DNA of 64,000 nucleotides from Sedimentibacter sp. MB35-C1 (GTDB taxonomy: Bacteria > Bacillota > Clostridia > Tissierellales > Sedimentibacteraceae): positions 1,426,001-1,490,000 of the forward strand of contig NZ_CP133188.1 in assembly GCF_030913635.1 (NCBI RefSeq), read 5' to 3'. A program made the position numbers and the translations under genes. The notes below the pieces were generated by a model. The model was given only the letters and a program-made list of their open reading frames with translations. It had not been told where the DNA came from and ran no database searches. This document shows, one piece after another, positions 28,481 to 38,105 of the stretch. Each line of letters begins with the position of its first letter. Positions within the stretch are counted from its first letter, which is position 1.

Positions 28481-28570
28481 GGAAATGTTTCTGGTATCAG
28501 GGCCCGATGCCGGAAATGTGACCAATAAAAACTAAGCTAAAGGGAAGGATCCCGATAAATTACACGGAGG
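28481..28570 (+). promoter_or_regulatory. Flagellin mRNA leader with CsrA-type binding sites
   Basis: The leader holds four GGA triplets (28481, 28512, 28547, 28566). One sits in the loop of a perfect hairpin, GGGA-AGGA-TCCC (28542-28553). Another is the ribosome site itself, ACGGAGG. This arrangement (GGA in a loop plus GGA in the Shine-Dalgarno) is the known CsrA recognition pattern in flagellin leaders of Bacillus. A further hairpin, GGTATC/GATGCC, lies near 28493-28510. Confidence 0.55.
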
Positions 28571-28576
28571 TAAAAA

Positions 28577-29419
28577 ATGAGAATTCAACACAATATCAAC
28601 GCATTAAATTCATTGAGACAATTGGGAATGAATAACAATAACACAGGAAAGAACATTGAAAAATTATCTTCAGGCTATAAAATCAACAGAGCCGGTGATG
28701 ATGCAGCAGGTTTGGCTATTTCTGAAAAAATGAGAAGCCAGATAAGAGGTCTTGACATGGCTGCTAAAAATGCTGATGACGGAATATCAATGATTCAGAC
28801 AGCAGAAGGCGCTTTAAATGAAACCCACTCTATTTTACAGAGAATGAGAGAATTGGCTGTTCAGTCTGCAAGTGATACTAACACTCAAGCTGACAGAGCT
28901 GAGCTGCAAAAAGAAAATGAGGCACTTATTGCTGAGATTGACAGAATAGCACAGAACACTGAATTCAACACTCAGAAATTACTGGATACAACTACAGCTA
29001 GTGGTAAGTTTACTCTTCAAATAGGAGCAAACAAAGGCCAAACTATAGAAGTAACTTTTGCTGATATGCAATCTGCAGCGTTAAAGGCATCTGGCGGTAG
29101 TGCTAGTGGTGTAGCTGGTCTTGACATAAGCACAAGATCTGGTGCAAGCGGAGCAATTGCTGCTATTGATGATGCTATTGCATATGTTTCAAGCGAACGT
29201 GCTAACATGGGTGCTGTTCAGAACAGACTTGAACACACTATCAACAACTTGAACGTTACTTCAGAAAACTTAACAGCTGCTGAATCTCGTATCAGAGACG
29301 TTGACATGGCTAAGGAAATGATGACATACACTAAGAATAACATTCTTACTCAGGCTGCACAAGCAATGCTTGCTCAGGCTAATCAACAGCCACAAGGTGT
29401 ATTACAGTTATTACAATAA
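28577..29419 (+). CDS. Flagellin
   Basis: The filament subunit, 280 residues. The D0/D1 N-terminal region, MRIQHNINALNSLRQL with KLSSGYKINRAGDDAAGLAISEKM, and the C-terminal region, RIRDVDMAKEMMTYTKNNIL ending in QPQGVLQLLQ, are textbook. The central variable part is short (about residues 140-200) and rich in Ser, Thr, Gly and Ala, giving likely O-glycosylation sites (TTTASGK, SGGSASG, STRSGASG) for the nonulosonic acid made by the genes upstream. The codon choice is cleaner and more CAG/AAC-rich than its neighbours, as expected for a highly expressed gene. Expression is probably controlled by SigD and by CsrA at the leader. Confidence 0.97.
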   Translation: MRIQHNINALNSLRQLGMNNNNTGKNIEKLSSGYKINRAGDDAAGLAISEKMRSQIRGLDMAAKNADDGISMIQTAEGALNETHSILQRMRELAVQSASDTNTQADRAELQKENEALIAEIDRIAQNTEFNTQKLLDTTTASGKFTLQIGANKGQTIEVTFADMQSAALKASGGSASGVAGLDISTRSGASGAIAAIDDAIAYVSSERANMGAVQNRLEHTINNLNVTSENLTAAESRIRDVDMAKEMMTYTKNNILTQAAQAMLAQANQQPQGVLQLLQ

Positions 29420-29434
29420 TTTATAAAAACATAG

Positions 29435-29468
29435 CAGGGGTGCAGTATGCTGCACCTCTGTTTTAGCT
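29435..29468 (+). terminator. Flagellin terminator
   Basis: An 11-bp stem with one G-T pair (CAGGGGTGCAG / CTGCACCTCTG), a four-base TATG loop, and TTTT directly after the stem. Confidence 0.88.
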
Positions 29469-29545
29469 TTACAAATAAGATAAAATAGAATGGGCATTAA
29501 TACTGATGGTGTAACTGAACAGCACACAGTTATTGACGGAGGTGA

Positions 29546-31105
29546 ATGAAATTTTTGAAGGATGACATTTCAAAGTTTAGACCGCATATAAATTATTTCA
29601 TTGCTATTGCTGCATTTTGTGCCGCTTTTGTATTGCTTGAGACTATACATGTGATTGCAGGAGGAGACAAAACTCTGATGTTGAAGATTTTTGCTTCGCT
29701 TAACATTATTTTTATTGCAGTTATTTTTGGACTGTACAGCAATATAAAAAAGGAGTTCAGGTTTATAAGAAAGAACATAAGAAAATCAAACAGAAATAGA
29801 GGCGACAGGAAAAATGAGTTTATGTTCGATGTAAGCTATAAATCTGAGTTTATAATAGATGCGGAAACAATAATAAAAAGCAATACTTCAATAAATTATG
29901 CACTGGTTCATTATGATTTAAATAAATTTTCCATTATAAATAGCAGTGTCGGATATAAAAAGGGTGATGAGATACTCCGTCAGATAGGAAAGGTTTTAAC
30001 TAAGAGCCTTAAGAATGAAATTATCGGCAAGGCTGAAGGCGATAATTTTTTTGTATTATTAGAATATGAAGAGCAGGAGGAGCTGATCAAAAGAGCCTGC
30101 GAAATATCAGATAAGATAGAAAAAATGGGTGTATGGAACAAACTAAATCTTGCACCGGTTGTAAAGACGGGAATATATTTTATTGATAATGACAATTTGG
30201 ATATAAGGGTTGCAATTGATAAAGCATATTTTGCAAAAGTGAACCTTAAAAATAGTTATAAGAGTGGCTGCGCAGTATATGAGGACAGCATATCAGATAG
30301 AATGATTGAAATCAAAACAATTGAAAATGATATGCACAAGGCCTTGAAAAACGGGGAATTCGTGGTGTATCTGCAGCCAAAGGTTGATCTGCAGACAGGA
30401 AATCTTTCAGGTGCTGAGGCGCTTGTCAGATGGGTTCATCCTGAGATGGGGCTGCTTTCTCCCATAAGATTCATTCCTGTTTTTGAAAACAACGGTTTTA
30501 TTGTTGATTTAGACAAATTTGTCTTTGAAGAGGTATGTTCCAGTATCAGGAAATGGATTGATTCGGGTTACAACGTGCATCCTGTTTCTGTTAATGTTTC
30601 AAGAATTCACTTTACGAGCAGCAATTTTGTATCAGAGTATAGAAAAATCAGGGATAAGTATAGAATTGGGGACGGTTTTATAGAAATAGAAATAACTGAG
30701 TCTGTGGTTTTCAGCAATAAAAATGAAGCCGAGATTTTTTCAGTCATGAGAAAATTTAGGGATGACGGATTTGAAATTTCAATGGATGATTTTGGTTCAG
30801 GATATTCAAGTCTGGGACTTTTAAAGGAAATGCCAATTGATACATTGAAGTTAGATAAAATGTTTTTGAGTAATATTGAGGAAAATAATTCAAAGATAAT
30901 CGTCAGCAATATTGTAAATATGGCTAAGAATCTTAAACTGAATGTTGTATGTGAAGGCGTGGAAACAAGCAATCAGGTTGACTTTCTTAAAAAAATAGGT
31001 TGTGACATGGCGCAGGGCTTTATATTTGAGAAGCCTAAACCAATGGATGAATATGAAGAATTAATTAATAAAGAAAAGGTTAATTACTATAAATTAGCTA
31101 TATAG
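29546..31105 (+). CDS. Membrane c-di-GMP phosphodiesterase (degenerate GGDEF + EAL)
   Basis: A 519-residue protein with two N-terminal membrane helices (about 16-35 and 43-63), a GGDEF-like domain (about 95-235) and an EAL domain (about 250-510). The GGDEF signature has decayed to AEGDNF, so cyclase activity is unlikely. The EAL domain looks active: EALVRW, VNVSRIHF, IEITES, DDFGSGYSS, KLDKMF, CEGVET and the final Gln of AQGF are all present. It should hydrolyse c-di-GMP, with the GGDEF part perhaps sensing GTP. The ATG follows GGAGGTGA. Its place just after flagellin suits a switch that favours motility. Confidence 0.93.
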   Translation: MKFLKDDISKFRPHINYFIAIAAFCAAFVLLETIHVIAGGDKTLMLKIFASLNIIFIAVIFGLYSNIKKEFRFIRKNIRKSNRNRGDRKNEFMFDVSYKSEFIIDAETIIKSNTSINYALVHYDLNKFSIINSSVGYKKGDEILRQIGKVLTKSLKNEIIGKAEGDNFFVLLEYEEQEELIKRACEISDKIEKMGVWNKLNLAPVVKTGIYFIDNDNLDIRVAIDKAYFAKVNLKNSYKSGCAVYEDSISDRMIEIKTIENDMHKALKNGEFVVYLQPKVDLQTGNLSGAEALVRWVHPEMGLLSPIRFIPVFENNGFIVDLDKFVFEEVCSSIRKWIDSGYNVHPVSVNVSRIHFTSSNFVSEYRKIRDKYRIGDGFIEIEITESVVFSNKNEAEIFSVMRKFRDDGFEISMDDFGSGYSSLGLLKEMPIDTLKLDKMFLSNIEENNSKIIVSNIVNMAKNLKLNVVCEGVETSNQVDFLKKIGCDMAQGFIFEKPKPMDEYEELINKEKVNYYKLAI

Positions 31106-31347
31106 ATGAACGAACTTCTTGCTCCACTTACTGTATGCGGTTAGTTAATGCATATTGTATTGAGGGGCTTATTTTTATTGAAAAATATTGTTCCTTTGAT
31201 TATTGAGGTGCAATTTAAATTTGCTATAGAATGTCTCATAGTATATAATATGTGTTAATAAAATTGAAATTATATAATATTAATATTAATTTAAGATTTA
31301 AATAATAATATGGTACTATCATAAATGGCAAAATGGGAGGAATGATT

Positions 31348-32016
31348 TTGAGAATATTAATCGTAGAGGATGAAGTTAAAATTACCCAGGCCCTGAGTTT
31401 TTTGTTTGGAAAGCAGAAAATTGACGTTGATATTGCAAATGACGGAGAAGAAGGGATGATTCTATCAGGCAAGGATATATATGATGTAATAGTGCTGGAT
31501 ATAATGCTTCCAGGAGTTGACGGCATTCAAATATTAAAATCAATAAGAAAAAACGGCATAAAGACACCTGTTATAATGCTTACGGCAAAAGATACGGTTG
31601 ATGACAGGGTGTTCGGCTTGGAGAATGGAGCTGATGATTACCTTGTTAAGCCTTTTGCTACAAAGGAATTGATTGCAAGAGTAAAAGCTTTAGCAAGAAG
31701 AAAGAGCACGGAGTATGTTGGCGAAATATATGAATTTGAAGATATAAAGTATGATGTAAAGAATTATCTGATATATATAGAAGGTAATGAACATAAGCTG
31801 CCGCTTAAAGAAGCTATGCTTATGGAAATGTTTATAAAAAAGCCGAGACAGGTTTTTACCAGAGAACAGATTATTGACAGAATTTGGGGACTTGAAGCGG
31901 ATATACTGGAAAGCAATATAGAAATTTATGTTCATCATTTGAGAAAAAGGCTTGAAAAAACAAATGCAAAAATCGAAACAGTGAGAGGCGTAGGGTACAT
32001 GCTTAAGGAGAAATAA
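31348..32016 (+). CDS. OmpR/PhoB-family response regulator
   Basis: A two-component response regulator of 222 residues. The receiver domain has Glu7/Asp8, phospho-acceptor Asp51 in VIVLDIMLPGVDG, and Lys in DDYLVKPF. The C-terminal winged helix shows YDVKNYLIYIEG, LPLKEAMLMEMFIK and IEIYVHHLRKRLE. I chose the TTG at 31348 because it lies 7 bases after GGGAGG and gives the usual MRILIVEDE start; the ATGs upstream overlap or touch the ribosome site. The sensor kinase begins two bases after its stop. The controlled genes are not evident. Confidence 0.93.
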   Translation: MRILIVEDEVKITQALSFLFGKQKIDVDIANDGEEGMILSGKDIYDVIVLDIMLPGVDGIQILKSIRKNGIKTPVIMLTAKDTVDDRVFGLENGADDYLVKPFATKELIARVKALARRKSTEYVGEIYEFEDIKYDVKNYLIYIEGNEHKLPLKEAMLMEMFIKKPRQVFTREQIIDRIWGLEADILESNIEIYVHHLRKRLEKTNAKIETVRGVGYMLKEK

Positions 32017-32017
32017 A

Positions 32018-33289
32018 ATGTTTAGAAGACTTCATTTTAAACTAACAGCATACATGGGGCTGATTCTGGTTCTGTTCATGGCTTTTATTGCTGCAGGAAT
32101 TTATAATTTTACGCGAATTGTTTTTGAGGATGGAAATAAAGAACTCATGAAATCAGAAGCTATGAGAATATATGCCTACAGGAGCATCACATATTCGAAT
32201 TTTAGAACAACAGAGGGAACAGTGCTGCAAAGAATAGGTCCGTCTGTTGCTCTTATGGGAAGCAAGAGGCTTGATGCCTGTTATGTAATATATAACGGCA
32301 ACATGGAGGTAGTTTATTCTGAGGAGGACGAAGTTAAAATTTCCGATGATATACAGAATCTTGCTTTGGAATCTCTTGAAGAAAAAAAGGATTCATATGT
32401 GGTAAGAAAAATTGGACGGTTCAATTACAGGATATATACAAGATATTTTGACACCAACGGGCAAAGTGTGGTACAGGTATATCAAAATACAGTCAATGAA
32501 GAAATACTCTGGTCATTCCTCAGAACTGTTTTGTATGCTACGGGTTGCAGCGGAACTGCAATATTGCTTGTAATAAGCTTTATATTTACCGGTGAAGCTT
32601 TGAAGCCTGTCAAAGAAACATGGGGGCGCCAAAAGGAATTCGTTGCTGATGCATCCCATGAGCTTAGAACTCCTTTGACAGTAATACAGACAAATCTGGA
32701 TGTTGTACTGAGCGATGAAGAAGGTACAATTGAAGAAAATGAAATTTGGCTTGATAATGCATATTCCGAAACACGGGTTATGGCTAAACTGATTGATCAG
32801 CTTCTGATACTTGCTAAAGCAGATGCGAACGAAGAAAAGCTGGATATGACAGAATTTTCTTTTACGGAAGTTGCGGAAAATGTGTGTCAGAACATGGAGA
32901 TAATAGCTAGAAAAAAGGGGCTGGATTTTCAGTTTGATTTGGAAGAGGACGTTAAAATAAAAGCCGATTATGATAAAATAAGAAGACTGGTTGTAATCCT
33001 TGTGGACAATGCTGTTAAATATACGGAAAATGGAAAAGTTTCTGTCAGATTGTTTACAGATAAAAATAAAAGAAAAATGTTCACTGTTGAGGATACAGGT
33101 ATAGGTATAGCTAAAAAGGATTTGGAAAGAATATTTGATCGCTTTTATAGAGCTGATAAAGCTAGGCACAGGGAAGGAGGCACCGGTTTGGGATTGAGTA
33201 TTGCCAAATGGATTGCCGATGTGCACAAGTATTCTCTTTCCGTTGAAAGTGAGCTAAATGAAGGAAGTAAGTTTACATTGAGAATGTAA
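32018..33289 (+). CDS. Sensor histidine kinase
   Basis: A 423-residue membrane kinase, partner of the response regulator just upstream. TM1 lies at about 12-32, followed by an extracellular sensor of about 135 residues, TM2 at about 170-190, and almost directly the HisKA domain with phospho-accepting His214 in DASHELRTPLTVIQ. The ATPase domain has the N box RLVVILVDNAVKYT, the G1 box VEDTGIGI, the F box FDRFYRADK and the G2 box GGTGLGLSIAKWI. There is little room for a HAMP domain between TM2 and HisKA. The signal sensed is unknown. Confidence 0.94.
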   Translation: MFRRLHFKLTAYMGLILVLFMAFIAAGIYNFTRIVFEDGNKELMKSEAMRIYAYRSITYSNFRTTEGTVLQRIGPSVALMGSKRLDACYVIYNGNMEVVYSEEDEVKISDDIQNLALESLEEKKDSYVVRKIGRFNYRIYTRYFDTNGQSVVQVYQNTVNEEILWSFLRTVLYATGCSGTAILLVISFIFTGEALKPVKETWGRQKEFVADASHELRTPLTVIQTNLDVVLSDEEGTIEENEIWLDNAYSETRVMAKLIDQLLILAKADANEEKLDMTEFSFTEVAENVCQNMEIIARKKGLDFQFDLEEDVKIKADYDKIRRLVVILVDNAVKYTENGKVSVRLFTDKNKRKMFTVEDTGIGIAKKDLERIFDRFYRADKARHREGGTGLGLSIAKWIADVHKYSLSVESELNEGSKFTLRM

Positions 33290-33290
33290 G

Positions 33291-33320
33291 AAGCCGGACA
33301 CTGTGTCCGGCTTTTATTTT
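33291..33320. terminator. Terminator between the kinase and the convergent chemoreceptor
   Basis: A 10-bp stem AAGCCGGACA / TGTCCGGCTT with a three-base loop, then TTATTTT. It can serve both converging genes. Confidence 0.88.
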
Positions 33321-33330
33321 CATTAATAAT

Positions 33331-35103
33331 TTATAAACTGTCTGCCGTCTCGGTGCTGAGTTTAAAGACGGATATCTGTTCTTTTAATAAGTTCGCCTGA
33401 CTTGATAATTCTTCGCTTGCGGCCGCACTTTCTTCTGCGGAAGCAGAGTTAGTTTGAACAACTGAAGATATTTGTTCAATTCCTATATTTATTTGATTGA
33501 TGGAGCTTGCCTGTTCGCTAGATGCTTGGGTTATTTTATCCATAGAAGATGCTACAAGGTTGGTATTTTCAATTACTTTGTTCAGATAACTTGCGGTATC
33601 TTCTGCAATGCCTGTCCCATCCTTTACAGTATTAATGGATTTTTCAATTAAAACTGTGGTTTGCTTTGCAGCGTCTGCACTTTTAGTAGCCAGGTTTCTT
33701 ACTTCATCGGCGACTACGGCGAAACCTTTGCCGGCTTCGCCGGCTCTTGCGGCCTCTACGGCAGCGTTAAGTGCAAGTATATTTGTTTGAAATGCTATAT
33801 CGTCAATAACCTTTATTATTTTTGCTATTTCTCTTGAAGAATCGTTTATATCATTCATTGAAGAAAGCATTTTCTGCATTTGCTCATTGCTTCTTATAAT
33901 CTCATCTTCGGCGGATTTAACATACTTTTCAGCGAGCTTTACGTTTTCATCGTTTGAATAAATTTGATTTGAAATCTCGTTGATAGATGCAGAAAGCTCT
34001 TCAATTGTACTTGCCTGTTCAGTAGCGCCCTGAGATAATTCCTGTGCGCCATAAGATAATTGATTGGATCCTTCTAATACTTGCAACGATGCTTCGTTTA
34101 TTTCACGCATAGTACTATTTAAATTTTTTATGGTGCTGTTAAGAGAAATTTCCATTATATCCTTATCAGATCTTGGGGTAACCGTAAATGATAAATCTCC
34201 GTCGGCAATCCTTGAAATGATACCGACCTGTTCTTTTATTCCTTCTATTACCTTATTAAATGCTTGAGAAAGTATAACAACTTCATCTTTTGATGTTTCG
34301 TCGTAATCAAGGTTGATGTCTGTATCTCCGATAGCAAGCTTATCGGCGACAGAGACCATTTTATTGACGGGTACAGATATAGTTCTTGACACAAATCTTC
34401 CGATTATAACTGAGGAAACAAAAATTGTTATGATAATTGCAATCATTATAAGCGATAAAGTTTTCGTCAGTCTTTCATTTGATTCGCTAGTCGCCTTAGC
34501 ACTGTCTACCTTTGAACTTATGTTATTATTTAAATATTCAAATACATAATCTACCGAACTTGATATTGAGCCTGCAGTAATATATGCATTGGTTAAATCT
34601 CCGGACTTGGCTAGGTCAAAAACTTTTTCTGTGTATGGAATATATAAATTATTGATCATCTTCTCTATTAAAGATAAATCATCTAAATCTTTGGCAGATG
34701 TTAGATTTGCCTTATAGGATTCCAAAGAAGTATTAAAAGTCTCCAAATCCTCATTAAAGCTTTTCTCGTAGGTTTCTATTGCAGACAATTTGCCTGAGCT
34801 TATTATTCCTTCTCTTATGTCAAGTTGCATATCATTTAGACTGTTCAGCATATATGATAGGTATATCAATGGCTCTGTTTCAACTTCATATAGCTTTTTA
34901 TCTGCATTACTTAGGGTGTTCATACCAAGTATGCCGACAAGTCCGGTTATAGTTGATATTATAGATAGAATTAAAAAAACTGTTATTAATTTTTTAGAAA
35001 TTTTTAGTTTTTTAAAATTAGCTAACAGATTAAAATGGCGGCCAGAAGCTTTTTTATTATTGTTTTTAATTTTAAGCTTTGGCAATTTTTTAAATTTTTT
35101 CAT
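33331..35103 (-). CDS. Methyl-accepting chemotaxis protein, four-helix-bundle type
   Basis: The third chemoreceptor in the window, 590 residues. It has a long, very basic cytoplasmic start ([17 protein letters not shown]), TM1 at about 38-60, a short helical extracellular domain at about 61-215 resembling the 4HB_MCP fold, TM2 at about 217-237, HAMP, and the signalling domain with the normal tip [18 protein letters not shown]. The sensor differs from the Cache sensors of the two receptors at 7.9 and 10.1 kb, so it should detect another class of signal. The ATG follows GGAGGC by 5 bases. It lies on the minus strand, away from the main motility block. Confidence 0.95.
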   Translation of the reverse strand: MKKFKKLPKLKIKNNNKKASGRHFNLLANFKKLKISKKLITVFLILSIISTITGLVGILGMNTLSNADKKLYEVETEPLIYLSYMLNSLNDMQLDIREGIISSGKLSAIETYEKSFNEDLETFNTSLESYKANLTSAKDLDDLSLIEKMINNLYIPYTEKVFDLAKSGDLTNAYITAGSISSSVDYVFEYLNNNISSKVDSAKATSESNERLTKTLSLIMIAIIITIFVSSVIIGRFVSRTISVPVNKMVSVADKLAIGDTDINLDYDETSKDEVVILSQAFNKVIEGIKEQVGIISRIADGDLSFTVTPRSDKDIMEISLNSTIKNLNSTMREINEASLQVLEGSNQLSYGAQELSQGATEQASTIEELSASINEISNQIYSNDENVKLAEKYVKSAEDEIIRSNEQMQKMLSSMNDINDSSREIAKIIKVIDDIAFQTNILALNAAVEAARAGEAGKGFAVVADEVRNLATKSADAAKQTTVLIEKSINTVKDGTGIAEDTASYLNKVIENTNLVASSMDKITQASSEQASSINQINIGIEQISSVVQTNSASAEESAAASEELSSQANLLKEQISVFKLSTETADSL

Positions 35104-35325
35104 TTTATGCCTCCATGTGTATGTTATTATGCTTAGACTTAAACGTTTACTTGCGAAACAAACGTAGTTAGCAAGACAAAATAGTATTCGACATATTTTT
35201 TAGAAAAGTTATTAAAATTTGAAAATATTTGCTAAATATAGAAAATTATTTTGCTGCATAAAAAAAGGCTTACAATAAACTTCATTTTCCAGAAATCTAT
35301 TATATGCCTGTTACGCTGTTTATTT

Positions 35326-36129
35326 TTACAGGAATTTATCCTTAATGACATGCCAGTAATTGAATGTACCTGTGGAAAGTTTTTTGATTATTTTTTTTGA
35401 TGTTCGAAAATGTACGCATTCAAGTACATCATATTCAATGGTTTCACCGTCAGCAAGCAGCGCTACGTAGTAATCCTCTTTTCTTTCAGGATAAATGGTT
35501 ATTTCGAATTCAGGAGGAACAATGATGCTGCAATCCAAGCATCGGTATGCATTTGAAATAATCGGAGATAATGGAGTAATCTGCAGTGTTTTCAACGATG
35601 GATATACAAGGCATCCTCCTGCTGATTTGTTGTAAGCCGAGCTTCCGAGGGGCGATGAGATTATAAGTCCGTCGCCGCTTATTTTTTCTAAATGATTTGA
35701 GGCTATATAGACGTCCATATGCATGGTTTTCATATCCTTCCTCTTAAGAATGATATCATTGACCGCATAGATTTTTTGGGATTTTTCCGAAGAACATATT
35801 TCGCATTCTATCAGATTAATATTATTTATTGCATAATTTCCGGATACGAAGTCAGAAACAAAGCTTTCAAGATTTTCAGGAATGATTTCTGGATAGAATC
35901 CAAGAGTTCCTGTGTTTATACCCACAAAAGGTATTCTAGAAAAATTACTTTCCCTCACACCTCTTAGGAAGGTTCCATCGCCGCCTATTGTTATATTAAG
36001 GGCACAGTTATTTCTAAAACCGTCATGATGTTGATAACCATGTTTTTCGAAAATTTCTATTAGCTTTTCCTTTATTTTCAAAGTATAATCATCATGGCTT
36101 GAGCTGATACATATTACCTTTTGATTCAT
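35326..36129 (-). CDS. nadK: NAD kinase
   Basis: Phosphorylates NAD to NADP in the cytoplasm. The 267-residue protein has the catalytic GGDGTFLRG (Gly49-Gly50-Asp51-Gly52), then INTGTLGFYPE, the NE/D-type metal site AVNDIILKR, and the glycine-rich ISGDGLIISSPLGSSAYNKSAGG, all diagnostic of the family. The ATG follows AGGGGATT. It is monocistronic and divergent from the pseudouridine synthase gene. Confidence 0.95.
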   Translation of the reverse strand: MNQKVICISSSHDDYTLKIKEKLIEIFEKHGYQHHDGFRNNCALNITIGGDGTFLRGVRESNFSRIPFVGINTGTLGFYPEIIPENLESFVSDFVSGNYAINNINLIECEICSSEKSQKIYAVNDIILKRKDMKTMHMDVYIASNHLEKISGDGLIISSPLGSSAYNKSAGGCLVYPSLKTLQITPLSPIISNAYRCLDCSIIVPPEFEITIYPERKEDYYVALLADGETIEYDVLECVHFRTSKKIIKKLSTGTFNYWHVIKDKFL

Positions 36130-36212
36130 GATTAATCCCCTTTACATTAAATCCGATTTATATTATATTTATATCGAGGCACACTGCCTCCATGAAATTT
36201 CAGGAGCATACA

Positions 36213-37097
36213 ATGACTAATTATAATATTCTTAATTATACAATACAAGAAAACGGCAAGACTGTAAAGGGCATTATGTCCGAAAATTTAAATTTTTCAA
36301 GACGCCTTTCAAAAAAGCTCGAACTTAACAATAAATTACTTATAAACGATAAAGTGACAAGGCTAAATAAAAAAGTTTACGAAGGGGATGTGTTGTCTGT
36401 AGAGTTTGATGAAGATGAGGATGAATATATGGCGGTAGAAATACCAATTGACATAGTTTATGAGGATAATGACCTGCTTGTGGTTAACAAGCCGCCGAAC
36501 ATTGTTGTTCATCCTACTCGATCTCACCATGACAATACCATAGCTAACGGTGTAGCATACTATTTCAGAAAGAATAATATCAAAAGAAAGGTAAGACTTG
36601 TGAACAGATTGGATATGAATACTTCCGGCATAGTTATTATAGCAAAGCATCCATATGCGCATAATGAGCTTGCTAATCAAATGAAATCAAATACTGTAGA
36701 CAAGTATTATTATGCAATAGTAGAAGGTATTGTTGAAAATGACAGCGGAACTATTAATGAACCTATTACACGGTTAAATCCCGACGATATACTAAGGGTG
36801 GTTCACCCTGAAGGCAAGGAATGCATAACTCACTATGAAGTGCAAAAAAGATTTAACGGCATGACTCTTTTAAAGCTAAAACTGGAAACAGGCAGGACTC
36901 ATCAGATAAGAGTCCATTTAAAGTATATAGGACATCCCATAATTGGGGATACTTTATACGGAAGCGAAAGCAGCTTAATAAACAGACAGGCCCTTCACTG
37001 CTATGAAATGAAATTTGTTCAGCCTATTACAGGCAGAGAGACGATAATAACATGCCCGCTGCCTGAAGATATGAAAAGAATTCAGGGGGAAGTATAA
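36213..37097 (+). CDS. RluD-type 23S rRNA pseudouridine synthase
   Basis: A 294-residue enzyme that isomerises uridine to pseudouridine in structured RNA, probably 23S rRNA. An N-terminal S4-like RNA-binding domain (about 8-75) precedes the catalytic domain with VVNKPPNIVVHP, the active-site loop VNRLDMNTSG (catalytic Asp) and LETGRTHQIRVHLKYIGHPIIGD. The residue before RLD is Asn instead of the usual His. I placed the start at 36213, 6 bases after AGGAG; the earlier in-frame ATG at 36192 lies upstream of this ribosome site. It forms a close operon with asparaginase, only two bases apart. Confidence 0.92.
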   Translation: MTNYNILNYTIQENGKTVKGIMSENLNFSRRLSKKLELNNKLLINDKVTRLNKKVYEGDVLSVEFDEDEDEYMAVEIPIDIVYEDNDLLVVNKPPNIVVHPTRSHHDNTIANGVAYYFRKNNIKRKVRLVNRLDMNTSGIVIIAKHPYAHNELANQMKSNTVDKYYYAIVEGIVENDSGTINEPITRLNPDDILRVVHPEGKECITHYEVQKRFNGMTLLKLKLETGRTHQIRVHLKYIGHPIIGDTLYGSESSLINRQALHCYEMKFVQPITGRETIITCPLPEDMKRIQGEV

Positions 37098-37099
37098 TA

Positions 37100-38098
37100 A
37101 TGAAAAAAAGAATATTGTTAATTGCTACCGGAGGCACCATCGCTTCTAAAAAAACTGAGGAAGGGTTGTCACCACAGATAACATCGGAGGAACTCCTGGA
37201 ATTTGTACCGGAGATAAAAGGATTTTGCGAAGTTGATACAATACAGCTGTTGAATATTGATAGCACAAATATTCAGCCTGAGCACTGGATTTTGATGACT
37301 GAAGCTATAGAGAAAAACTATAGCAAGTATGACGGCTTTGTCATATCTCACGGAACGGATACGATGTCCTATACATCTGCGGCGCTGTCATATTTTATTC
37401 AGAATACTGATAAGCCTATTATAATTACTGGTGCCCAAAAACCAATAAATGCAGATATTACAGATGCAAAAAAAAATCTACTGGATAGCTTTCGATTTGC
37501 TACTGAAAAAGATGTTAGCGGTGTATACTTGGTATTTGACGGTAAAGCAATAGTAGGAACAAGAGCCAGGAAAATTAAGTCAAAGAGTTACAGCGCATTT
37601 GAATCCATAAATTTTCCTGTTGCTGCAATAATTGATGACAGCAGGATAACAAAGTATATAAGGAATGATAAACTTACGGGACCTGTAAGGTTTTACAAGG
37701 ATATATTTCCTTCCATATTTTTGCTAAAACTTGTACCTGGAATGGAGCCGGATGTTCTTGACTATATAGGGGAAAAGTATGAAGGTGTGGTTATTGAAAG
37801 CTACGGTGTGGGAGGACTTCCGTTTCAGGATAAAAGAAATTTTCTTGAAAGGCTGGGCAGCTTGACTGAAAATGGAAAAATAATTATTATTGCCACACAG
37901 GTTATGTTTGAAGGCAGTGATATGGGTATATATGAGGTAGGTGTCAAAGCCCTTAAAAAATTTAATGTGCTTCAGGCATATGATATGACAATAGAGGCTG
38001 CTGTAACTAAGTTGATGTGGATAATGGCGCAGACAAAAGAATTTGATGAAGTTAAAAGAATGTTTTACACGAGAATAAATGAAGACTCACTTTACTAG
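37100..38098 (+). CDS. ansA: L-asparaginase, type I
   Basis: Hydrolyses asparagine to aspartate and ammonia. The 332-residue protein shows both threonine active-site motifs: ATGGTIASKKTEEGLSP at the N-terminus and ISHGTDTMSYTSAALS around residue 83. It lacks a signal peptide, so it is cytoplasmic (AnsA/type I). The late GSDMGIYEVGVKAL stretch is also typical. It follows the pseudouridine synthase with a two-base gap, and its end lies 7 bases before the PHP gene. Confidence 0.94.
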   Translation: MKKRILLIATGGTIASKKTEEGLSPQITSEELLEFVPEIKGFCEVDTIQLLNIDSTNIQPEHWILMTEAIEKNYSKYDGFVISHGTDTMSYTSAALSYFIQNTDKPIIITGAQKPINADITDAKKNLLDSFRFATEKDVSGVYLVFDGKAIVGTRARKIKSKSYSAFESINFPVAAIIDDSRITKYIRNDKLTGPVRFYKDIFPSIFLLKLVPGMEPDVLDYIGEKYEGVVIESYGVGGLPFQDKRNFLERLGSLTENGKIIIIATQVMFEGSDMGIYEVGVKALKKFNVLQAYDMTIEAAVTKLMWIMAQTKEFDEVKRMFYTRINEDSLY

Positions 38099-38105
38099 AG
38101 GTAAC

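Noticed and set aside
28442-28576. c-di-GMP riboswitch before flagellin
   Set aside because: The leader is structured and the context fits, but the conserved GEMM core and tetraloop-receptor sequences are absent.
32513-33226. 237-codon minus-strand frame inside the histidine kinase gene
   Set aside because: The kinase motifs on the plus strand are unambiguous and the antisense product has no features.
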